From Callorhinus ursinus (taxonomy: Eukaryota; Chordata; Mammalia; Carnivora; Otariidae): a stretch of DNA of 64,000 nucleotides. The notes under the pieces were generated by a model that saw nothing but the letters and a program-made list of their open reading frames with translations, was not told the origin of the DNA and made no database searches. The position numbers and the translations under genes are program-made. The stretch covers positions 2,055,615 to 2,119,614 of the forward strand of contig NW_020312867.1 in NCBI RefSeq assembly GCF_003265705.1, read 5' to 3'. This document shows, piece by piece, positions 12,336-22,600 of this stretch (position 1 is the first letter of the stretch; each line of letters opens with the position of its first letter).

Positions 12336-12524
12336 CTCTTCCTCTTCCTCCTCGCCCTCTCTGTCAATAATCTGCAACAGTCTCTTTTTGTCATCGTCTG
12401 TTTCTTCTACCACTGCCATTTCCTCTTCCCGATAGCGGCCACGGTCTCGGGGACCAGCCTGCCTCCGACGCATTTTCAGCTCTTCCTCTTCATCATCCCG
12501 GGGACGTTTTGTGCCCCTGTTGGG
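12336..12524 (-). CDS. CTNNBL1: CTNNBL1 coding exon 2 (codons 11-73)
   Basis: On the minus strand a pyrimidine-rich tract ending in ctttctcag (acceptor at 12525-12530) precedes 63 open codons starting PNRGTKRPRDDEEEE. The exon ends in a Glu run before a gtaag donor (12331-12335). This is the N-terminal region ahead of the ARM repeats. It has a basic cluster KRPR (residues 16-19) and a second, KMRRR (27-31), separated by an acidic run: the nuclear-localisation segment of the family. The stretch RYREEEMAVVEE...DDDKKRLLQIIDR matches the human protein as I recall it. I count about eight substitutions in 63 residues against that recalled sequence, so this segment evolves faster than exon 3. The exon is 189 nt, phase 0 at both ends. 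The apparent longer minus frame 12279-12674 reads through both splice sites and is an artefact. Confidence 0.96.
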
Positions 12525-13224
12525 CTGAGAAAGAAAAAAAAGAAACACAGGATTCCAGAGCTGGAAAAGACCTAGAAGAGCACACGTAGCAGACATTCTA
12601 AAAGCTTTCAAGGATTCACCAATGAAAGGCTCCATACAATATGATTTCTCCCACAAAATGAAGTAAAGCTCCAAGTGGTCATTTTTTCAGACCCGGAGTG
12701 ATTCTATAAATACATGACTAAAGTCACCTACAAGGTAGTTGGCTTTTTTTTTTTTTACAGAATTTTTTTAATATGCAAAGTTTTATCACTTCACAAAAGT
12801 TGCTGTGTATATAGAAATCACAGGGAACACAGCCACGTTGAGCTGGGTTAGGCTCAATTTACTAGTTACAATACAATTCCCGACACCAATCCCTTCACAT
12901 GGTTTTAATTCATGTCTATGAAAGACTACAGTCACTCACAAGTAGTTCAAGCAGAGAAGATTACCTATGTAACACCCAAGGGTCTACTGGACTCCGAAGT
13001 CCTACTTTATGGAAGAGTATGGTAGAGTAAGGCCCCGAGGTAGTATTACCCAGAGTCCCAAAGCCAGCAGCTGCACTGAAAACACAATTGGCACTTCCTG
13101 GTCCAGGGCTCTGGCCACCACACTGTTAGGTCTTCGTTTTGCCTTTGACGCTGCAGTACACAGAGGAGTTCTTAACAGTGGCCTTCCATTAAATTGGAAT
13201 AAAATGAAGCACTACGGAAATGGG

Positions 13225-13400
13225 CTTCAGAGCTGAGGAGAAACAGCACTACACCAGGAATCAAACAGCCCAAGGTCTCCAAGCAGCTCAGGTTACTACT
13301 GGTGCAGCTCTGGCACGTCATTAACCTCTCTAAACCTTCGTTTCTTCATCTACAAATGGCAAACGGAAATTATAACCTTTTCCCTGTGAACTTCAAACGA
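13225..13400 (+). repeat. MIR
   Basis: Sense MIR: ctctggcacgtcattaacct, ctctaaaccttcgtttcttc, atctacaaatggcaaacgg. Confidence 0.65.
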
Positions 13401-13424
13401 TGCTTCTGTGTATATGTTTACCAT

Positions 13425-13700
13425 TTTTTCTCCAGTTTCACTGAGATATAATTGACATATAACATTGTGTACAATGTGATTAGTTGATTCATATATATAT
13501 TGCAAAATGATTACCACATAAGTTAGTTAACACCTCCATCACCTCACAAAATTACCTTTTTTTTTGGTGGTGAGAACATTTAAGATCTACTCTCTTAGCA
13601 ACTTTCAAGTATACAATACAGTATTGCTAACTAAAGTCACTCTGCTATACATTGGATTCCCAGAACTTATTCACAACTGGAAGTTTGTACCAAAAGGTTG
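13425..13700. mobile_element. Old L1M-type fragment
   Basis: Matches a widespread old mammalian L1 segment: cactgagatataattgacat, tgattaccacataagttagt, agatctactctcttagcaac, caatacagtattgctaacta. Strand is not assigned. Confidence 0.7.
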
Positions 13701-13728
13701 CAAACTTTAGTGAAAGAATGCTAAATGA

Positions 13729-13924
13729 GGAGCGCCTGAGTGGCTCCGCCCGTCAAGCGTCTGCCTTCAGCTCAGGTCATGATCCCAGGGTCCTGGGATC
13801 GAGCCCCGCATCAGGCTCCCCGCTCAGCGAGGAGTCTGCTTCTCTCTCTCCCTCAGCCCCCACCCCCACCCCGGGCTCACGCATGCTGTCTCTCAAATAA
13901 ATAAAGTCTTAAAAAAAAAAAAAA
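13729..13924 (+). mobile_element. SINEC
   Basis: Head ggagcgcctgagtggctccg, body to ctcagcgaggagtctgcttc, C-rich middle, aaataaataaa and poly-A. Slightly diverged; clear target duplication not seen. Confidence 0.93.
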
Positions 13925-15834
13925 GCCCTAAACAACAGTACTAAACAAAAATAAAAGATTATGACTATAAGGTAATCCACATGATTCTGTCTTCCTCAAC
14001 AGAAGACATTTGTGTTAGGCTCAACGAGCTTTTCTTTTTATGTTATAATAACTACACACACTAATAGTGTGCTAGGTGAGACATGGTTTATTATGAGCAA
14101 CAGAAGAGAATGCCACATTTGCTGCCAACCTGCTAAGTTGTTTGGTGGTGATAAGAGACAAATTTCTACTATACACATTACACATCTCACCTTGTGACTT
14201 ATAACCTACACTGCTACTGAACTCCACTATCCCAGTGTGCAAAGTCATTTCCCTCTATATTCACATACCCCGCTGGTTCCACATACCAGGTGTGCCAGTA
14301 AGTCTAAGCATATGACACTGCTTAGAAAACTCACATTAGAATATTTGGTTTGTAGGTTACCACCTGCTATTTTTCACTCTGTTCCTAGCCTCCATGAGAT
14401 AGATTATCATTTCAAATGATAACACTCTACTTTTATAAACACAAAAATTATAAAAATCTATTGTCATTACTGGCACTTAGAAAAAGAGAAAAAGAAGAAA
14501 ATCAACATGCCAGGTACCACGGACCACAAGCAAAAGGACGTGGTGGTTTTCATGTGAGAAAGGAAGGAAAGGTAGCTTGATCCTAAAGGAGGGCAGGCTT
14601 CAAACCAGAAATCTGTAGCTCCCCAGCAGGTAAGGAAATTCAGCCCCCTGGGAGCACTAATTCTTTCAGGCTCATAAAACGAGGCCTGCTGCGATTCTGA
14701 TTAGCGTGAGGCTGCTGCAGCAGTCAAATCAAAGCACGGGCTCCAGAATACTCCACAGAAAGGAGATTTCTGGATTGTTTATCTCTGAGGGCAGAGAGAA
14801 AAGGCAGTGGACCACAATTAAAAGGAAAAAGCTAAATACCGCCACAGTTAAGAAATGCAAACCTGAAAGAATACTGGCAGTGTCATCTTTGGAATACATC
14901 TTCCAATCTACTTTTTTAAAACAAACATCTCAAAGGTAGGGGAAGAGTTTCACTTTGACCTCTAATAATTTCCCCTGAAATAGCACTTCCCTCCTGCAGA
15001 ACTTAAAGCACTTCTCTTAATCTTCACCACATCTCTGGGCAAGAGAAGTAGGTTAACAGTTCTATTTTCTAAGCAGGGAGAGGGGATGCCTGAGATCGTT
15101 TAATAAACTCTTGCAAAGACAACCTGGTCTCAAAGTTGAACCTGATCTCTGGGAAGTGTGCTAATCTACCATGATTCCAGGACCCTAACTGAGATAGGTC
15201 CAAGGGACTTTCAGTCAAGAACATATAGCCATAAATATAAGTCATGTGAGACCCTGGCCAAATTAAAATAATATTTGGTAAACCACTCATTAAACAAATA
15301 ATGTATTAAAGAACTGCAGAGCTTAAAGGGTCTTCAAGTAATAAGGTGGCCCAGTGGCAGTCCCAGGCTTCCATTTGGGTCATGTCTAAATGGGGAAATG
15401 GAGACAGAAAGGGCCAGGATGGATTCTTGAGACAAGGACAGCTCTGTTCATCATAAGGAAGAGTCTAAGCAGAACATCCCTAAGAGGGCAAATTCCAGGT
15501 TCACTAACTGTTTCTACAACTCCCTTCTCCGCCAGACAATTAGCTTGAGCTCCTCTCTTGACAACTCTCCAGGAGAGCAGAGCAGAACCCATTAGGGTGC
15601 TCGGCCATGATTCCTTCACCAGCATTATCAGCTCCCACCTCTAACAGATAGGTAAGCTGTTCAAGGGCCCGGAGATATTTTATTTCAGCCATTTTTTTCT
15701 CCCAAGGCAAAATTTTAAAAACTTTTGTTCTTCCCAACAAGGGTTGTCTCTTTTTCAGATACTAACACTCCAAAAAGAGAAGTTTCTACACATTTCTGAA
15801 ATTTGACCACTTTGAAGAATAAAGGTTGGGATTC

Positions 15835-15950
15835 ATTTCTTTAACAAATATTTATTAAATGCCAACTATGTATAAGGCCTGTGCTGGCAACTGGGGACAT
15901 AAATGTAAGACAAATGCTGCTTTGCTATCAAGGGGCTTAACAGTCTAGGA
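15835..15950 (-). repeat. L2 fragment (antisense)
   Basis: tttaacaaatatttattaaa, tgccaactatgtataaggcc and ggggcttaacagtctaggac match the reversed L2 3' end. Confidence 0.65.
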
Positions 15951-16255
15951 CATAGCTGCCCAATTAAAATGAAATGCAAAGCTTGGCGCAGTGGCAGTAT
16001 CGTAGCCAATGAGGTTTATCTGAGGCGCGATTATTGCTAATTAAAATGAAATGCAAACCATAGATGTAATCTTAAATTTTTTAGGGGCCACATTTTAAAA
16101 AGTAAAAAGAAGCAGGTGAAATTAATTTTAATGTTTTTAATCCCATATATTTAAAATATTATCACTTTAACATGTAATCAGTATTTTAAAAATTACTAAT
16201 GTGATATTTTACTTTTTTTTCGTACTAAGTAAGTCTCTGGAGTTTGGCATATTAT
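15951..16255 (+). mobile_element. hAT-like element (CTGTCCAATAGAA family), interrupted by U4
   Basis: Left end agctgcccaattaaaatg, then after the U4 insertion ggggccacattttaaaaagt, aagcaggtgaaattaatttt, atttaaaatattatcacttt and gtgatattttactttttttt. Related copies lie at 41728, 42929 and 44518. Confidence 0.7.
15981..16042 (+). pseudogene. RNU4: U4 snRNA retropseudogene, 3'-truncated
   Basis: About 60 nt match the 5' end of U4 snRNA (gcgcagtggcagtatcgtag, then the gccaatgaggtttat region and gcgcgattattgctaatt). There are two visible differences from the U4 I recall (agctttg to agcttgg; tatccgagg to tatctgagg). The copy stops after gctaatt, losing the rest of U4, and has no poly-A tail. A perfect 19-bp direct repeat, aattaaaatgaaatgcaaa, flanks it (15962-15980 and 16039-16057). 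The last four U4 bases (aatt) coincide with the first four of the right repeat. It sits inside a hAT-like element. It lacks snRNA promoter elements and the Sm site, so it is not a functional gene. Confidence 0.92.
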
Positions 16256-18360
16256 TTTACATTCAGAGTGTGTCTCAACCCAGCCCCAGCCCCATTTCAT
16301 GTGCCCAACTGCCATACACAGCTCCCGGCTACCATACTGACTACCACAGGTCTCCACAGGTCTACAAGATTTTCATCCAAGAGCTTTCTGTTCCCTGATA
16401 AAGCCAAAATGGAACCATCTTTCCAGCAACACTACATAAAATATGGACTCATAGAAAGCTGAAGTCCTACTTGTGAAAGGTGCCCACAAAAAGTTATAAA
16501 GCTAACAATACCCTGACCTGGAAATAAACCTCTACATTTTACCAATATTCGCTACTGAGAGAGTGATCAGTTACACAAAACAAAGCAAAAATACGTAAGT
16601 GGGGAAGAATCTCAGAGCTGTCAAACCGATTCCACTATAGAAGAGCCAAACGGCTCTGGATTCAAGAAGGGAATGTAACACTCGCAGCCTGTCAGAGGTC
16701 AACAGCTCAGGCATGAGCTCTCCTTGTGTCTTACAAAACCAATCCCAAAAGGATTAAGCCATTCTTACCAGTCACCTTTGGAGATTAATTTGTTTTGGTA
16801 TCGGAAAGGTGTTTGGAATCCCTCAAGATGAAGGTATGACAAAAGAAAACTGTTCCTCATAAAGTCATTTCTTTGTTTCTGCTGCCCACAAGATCAGAGA
16901 AAAAATGATTAACTCTTAACTTCTGATGTACCAGAACATCATCAGCCTTTAACGATTTAAAAAATCTTCTACATTCCCTGCCTTACTCTCCCAATAGGTG
17001 GTGAGCGGTATAAATGCTCACTAAGCATTTGCCACCATGCAACCACACAGCTGGTTGCCTTTCTAGGTTACGTAAAGGATTTCCACTTGTTCAAAGCTTA
17101 TAGTAAGCTTCAAGATTATATATATGAGAAGCTTTTACTTTCCAAAGATCTTGAAGCCTATTATGTGTGTGTATGTGTGATGGATGATATATATATCCAT
17201 CCCCCCTGGAAACAGAAATCAAGACATCTCCATGAAAGCTTGGAAAGAGTTAAAAAATTAAATAAGTAATCTGCCTACGATACTCCCTGCGTACCCAGAC
17301 AATATCCAACCTAAGCTGCAGGTTTCATTTTTCCCTCTCTCCCTACTTTTTTTTTCTTAATTAAAAAGCAGTGAGAAGCTGTAGCTATAATGAGGAGCTG
17401 TGGGAAAATGCAGTTATATTGGGCTCAAAGTAATGTACCATAGGAAGAGGCTACATCACCAGAACGAATCCTAAATTAAAACTCCACTATGAAACCAACT
17501 CCATTTCCTCTGAGCATGCAATCTATATTATCGCGTTTATGGTCTTGTCTCGACCTCAATTAGACTTGGGGGTGGGGGTGGGAGAAAGGGGCCTTCTGTA
17601 ATAAGCAATAATGGCGTCATTATGATAAATTATGAAAACACCCAGTGTAATTATTAATGTGAAGAGCACATCTATACCAGGATTTTAACAGTGGAGATGT
17701 GTATTGGGGGGGGGGGGAGTCGGTGTCTAAGTAAGTTCAATATTCCAAGTTACCTGGGTTAGGAGGGGGTGATTTCCATAAAATGTACTTTCATGTTAAT
17801 GGAAGAAAAAATACATTCAATTCTATTAAAAAATGGAAAAAGTCAAAGAAAATCTTCTATAACATCATAATAAGCCAGGAATTTTTCACCTAGCACCAGG
17901 AAGCTTCAGAACTTCAGAAAAGGGCCTTTCAACTAGGGTCATGAAGTACTATTTCCTAAATATCAAACAATGGGAAAGACTCAGAAATTTTAGCTCAAAG
18001 GGTAATCTAGTTTATCCCTCTCTTTATAGAAATAAGGAAATCTGAGCCCAGTGGCTTTAAGCAATTTGATTGTGATGGGCAATAATACAAAGCTTCTAAG
18101 TCCCAATATAGTGCTTTTCCTACTTTGCAATACTAACTAGCTAACCTATTTGCAAGTGGTGATACCCTATACGGAGAATGAGTTTAGTAGTCAAATTTTC
18201 TTAAATTCAAATGCTAGCCCCTCTACTTAGTTAGCAGTCCTGGAAAATAACTTACCCCCTCTAAGCTTGAGTTTTCGCAATCTATAAGCTAGAAACAATA
18301 ACCACTTTCAGATATTTATGTATATATGTATATTTTAAGCACACAAAGGCCAATGTTTCT

Positions 18361-18449
18361 TTTTTTTAATTTTTTTTATTTTATTATGTTATGTTAATCA
18401 CCATACATTACATCATTAGTTTTTGATGTAGTGTTCTATGATTCATTGT
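18361..18449 (-). mobile_element. 89-bp L1 3'-end insertion (antisense)
   Basis: T-rich tail followed by tatgttaatcaccatacatt, acatcattagtttttgatgt and gtgttctatgattcattgt: the reverse complement of the last bases of a carnivore L1 3'UTR (compare 25480-25535 and 55940-56029). A perfect 15-bp duplication, aaggccaatgtttct, flanks it (18346-18360, 18450-18464). Confidence 0.93.
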
Positions 18450-21094
18450 AAGGCCAATGTTTCTAAAATGCCCAGCAGAGTTTGGCTCATAGAAGATAAT
18501 ACAAGTAGCTTCCCACCTCTCTTGCACACATTTGGTTCAAAAATCAAAGAACCTCCAGGCTGGAAAGGGTGTTGACCACTAACAGATTTTAAAAGGAAAA
18601 TCTTTTTTTAATGTCAAAATATGACAGACCCTACCCCCTACTGTACCTTTTAATAGCCAATGACTGAGAAAGAACACGGTGACAAATATATTACTATCTA
18701 TCTGGCAATACTTTTCATTCCATTTGTGTTTTTAACTCTTACACTTATGAGAGGGAGAGAGAGAGAAGGACTAATTTTGAGAGATAGAGATTCATTCTAC
18801 AGAAAATGCCTGTGTACATCTGTCTGGATTCACAACCTCCTGCGGTAATTCTGAAACACTAGAGACATCCAGACTTTAGGAAGCCTTGAATCTAACCCAA
18901 TCGTCTATCTGAGGTTTGAATCCCCTTTAAAACATCTTCACTGGGTATAGGCTGGGGCTTTCCTAACACTTCCAGTGACCAGAAACTTAACCCCCCCCCC
19001 AAACTGTGCCCCTTCCATCTTTGGATCACTCAGAGAGTTTGTTAATTTGAGGAGAAACCTTACAACTTACAACTTTCTTCCTTGGTCCTTAATCTTTCTC
19101 TTTAAGGCAGTATAAACATGATTAGTCCCACTCTCGCATTAAAAAAAAAAAAAATCTTTGGATTATTTCAAGACAGTAATCCTATTTCTTTCTTCCTCTA
19201 TCATTACCTTTTCTTTTTCAGAATAAATACTTTCACTATGGGGGGTTGCATACAACACAGGGGGAAAGGTAGATATACACATAATTAAATTCCTTCCTGC
19301 CATTAGGTTTCATAATTTTAAAGCTTTCTGATACCTCTAAAGGTAATTAGACATATGGAATGTCACAAACCCAGGCTGTGGACGGATTGGTAGAACCAAT
19401 GTGAAATGGTCAGAAATCATCTGCTGTTAACCTCGCCTGATTACATTTTGTCAGAATAAAAGGGAGTTTTCAAACATTCATTTTTACCAGATGGTAGTGA
19501 GTGGCCTGACCCAGAAGTTACAGATGAGCTGTAGTAATGAGTTTTCCCTTGCCTTTGCTGGCTGCACATTCACTGGTGACATTTTACAACTAGGACTTCT
19601 GGCTCAATCAATATTTGCAGGCATGAAACCTGCCAAAGTTAACATCAGGGCTCCCTTGCAAATTTGCTTAAGGCACCAGAACTGAAAAAGCTCACAATCT
19701 CTAATGCTGCAACTACCATCAACCAAAGTTCATAATCCAGGATCAAAGCCATCAGAGACAGAAAATGCTACCTACCTCAACACAAAAGATTGTTGTGATG
19801 ACTAAAACACCTTACAAAGAGGCCCTATGTAAACTATAAAGTGCTATATCAACAAGGGATTATCACACATATTTTAAGAAATATCTGAGAAATATTCCAG
19901 GTATTCATATACAATTACATATTATGTCTTTACAAGACTTAAAGCTTAAAAAAAAAAAATCAACGAATCATGGCAATTTACTACCTTTTTTTTCTGGAAG
20001 AAAAACCAAGTACCAGAAACGCAAAATCTCAAAGCAAAGTTATTGCAAATATAAAACAGAACTCTCATTTACTTAATTCCCAATTAAAAAAAAAAACAGG
20101 TACTAAGAACGCAATAATTATTGGAGAACATGGGTTTTAACTGCCCACGAGGGGGGAAAAAAAATCAATGTATCAAAAATTAAAATCACCAAGACTCTCA
20201 CTTAAGATCTACAATTTGATTGGCTGACAAGTAACGTGGATGTGATTTATGATTTAAATCACTGGTCATCAATTAATCAATTTTTCCCACCAAAAAAATT
20301 CTTACTTCTTGTTAAAGCCTGAATATATATTCATCTCACCTCCAAAGGGTGTGTAGATTTCTTTTTTTAAAAGTACAAACTATACTTTAGCGTCCATGAT
20401 TTACTTTGACATCTTCTCTGATTAATTCTGCAGCTGCATCAGAAAGCTGAATGTTGATTCAGTTTCTTTATTTGTCAAGGCTAACAGAGGCAGATACTTG
20501 TAAAATCACTGGAAGGTAAACTACCTCCATTTTAGCAGACTTATTATGAATGTTTTGTCAGTTACAGAACCATCATCATTCATTCATTCACTCAAGAAGT
20601 GTTTACTAAGCTAATAGAACCTGAACATCACTCCATTAGGTGCTAGAGGGAATATTAGACATCAATCCAAACAACAATAACAACAGAATTGCACTGATCT
20701 AAAAGAAGTAGCATAGTACAATGCAAAGAGCAGCAAACCAATAATCTGAAAAAAATCTAGGTTCTTGTGAATCACTTAAGAGTCACATGACCTTAGATAA
20801 GTCATTTGATTTATCAGTGCAGCATTTATAAAAATGCTCTGCCCTTGCTCTATCTCACAGGATTGTCTTTAGTAAAATAAGGGAGAGTAAGATTAAATAA
20901 GATAAAGATACAGCACTTTGAAAAGGTGCTAGAACCAAAGCTTAAATTTCTCTTAATGATTGCTAATGCAAGTCCTATATATACAACACTTTTATAATTA
21001 CTTAAAATCAGCTTTTGACAAGGAATGTTATCAACAATTATGATCACAAAAGAAAAAACACTGAGCAGCCCATAGGCATACAAAAAGGGACCCA

Positions 21095-21600
21095 ATGTTA
21101 CTAGAAATCAAAAAAATGCACACAAAAACCATAAGATATCAGACTGGACAAAAATGGAAAAATTAAACTCTAGCAATGTGTTGGTGAAGATGTGGAGAAA
21201 GAGGAGCTGTTAAAACTTGCTGATAGGAGTGTAAATGAGTATAGAACTAATTGGTGATAGCTAATAACAATGTAAATGCATATATTCTGAGGCCCCAGCA
21301 ATTCTACTCCCAGGTATATATACATTACAGAAATTCTCAGACATATGCACAAAGAGATACTTAAAGAATGTTCACTGGAACATATTTGTAATAAGAAAAA
21401 AGAAAAGAAAATTTCAATCATCACTGGTTGCACACATAATAATAAAAAAATGGTGGGAATAATAATCACCAAATTCAAGATAGTGATTGCTTCTAAAAAG
21501 GGTAATAAACTGGATTAGGGAGGGGCACACAGTAAAATGGGATTAGGGGAGGGTATACAAGAGACTTCAACTGTATTTATAAAATTTTATTTCTTAAAGA
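21095..21600 (+). mobile_element. Old L1 3' fragment
   Basis: ORF2-end remnants: gcaatgtgttggtgaagatg, tggagaaagaggagctgtta, gcaattctactcccaggtat. Heavily mutated; the overlapping minus-strand open frame (21170-21478) is incidental. Confidence 0.8.
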
Positions 21601-22309
21601 TCTGAAGTAAATTTGCCAAATGGTACAGTTATGCACACACTTGGAGAAAAGGGGGACCACCAGAAGCTAGCAGGGAATCATGCAGAACAAATGACGCCCC
21701 ACTGGTTGCAGTTCCTTGATGTTGTTGCAGCTCACTAAGGTTAAGGGTTTACAACACCTTTACCTCAACACGATCTTTCACAAAGTTACTCAAGCAGGCA
21801 GAAAGAGAAATGTGGATAAATGGCAGCACAGCTAGGTAGAACCATAATTAGTTGAACCAAACAAGTATAAGCACTGTGGAGTCCTTTGTTTAAATTCAAA
21901 ATAGCAAATATATAAAGTCCCCACCAGGGGAAATGTGACTTAAAAACAATTCAGTCAGAAAAGAGCTGATGGCTTCAGTAGATCTCCAATTCAATGAATC
22001 AACAGGATGACCAACTCTAAATATTTTTAAAGCTAATGCATATTAAGGTCACACTATTAGAAGTGTAATATCCAATTTGGCTACAGTCTTGCAGCACCAA
22101 ATTAGCCACCACACTTGAAAAGGAGGCATTAAATCTAGATAATGCATGAGAAGGATAGTACAGGGTCTGGAAAACCAGCTACAGAAAAAACCAATACGGG
22201 AATTAGAGAAGATTCAGGGAAGGACCCAGGAGTCACCTTGGGCTATTTAAACAATGCCCTGGAATGGGGTAAATACATACTGTGCTACCATGAATAGCAG
22301 ATCACTTTC

Positions 22310-22600
22310 CTTTCCTCCTTCATTCTAGAGAAATCCTACTCAGCCTTAAGCTCCAGCTCTAAGGTCACCTTCTCTAAGAGTCTTCCAAAAACTCCAGTAA
22401 GACCTCTGAGCTTCCTCAGCAGTGTATCATATTATACCTCTATCAGCACATAATGCATGCATTAATTAATCTCCATCTCCTCTACTAATTCATAAACTGG
22501 GTCCTCAAGAGCAGGAACCGTGGGATCTGACCCTTGCTGCTAACACCTCAGCACCCAGCAGTGCCCAACATCAGTGCAGGCACTCAACCCACACTGCTAA
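22310..22600 (+). repeat. L2
   Basis: Sense L2 3' end: aagctccagctctaaggtca, tctaagagtcttccaaaaac, cctcaagagcaggaaccgtg, ctcagcacccagcagtgccc. Confidence 0.75.

Noticed and set aside
12279..12674. 131-codon minus-strand frame as a complete small gene
   Set aside because: It contains CTNNBL1 exon 2 but reads through a clear acceptor and donor on either side.
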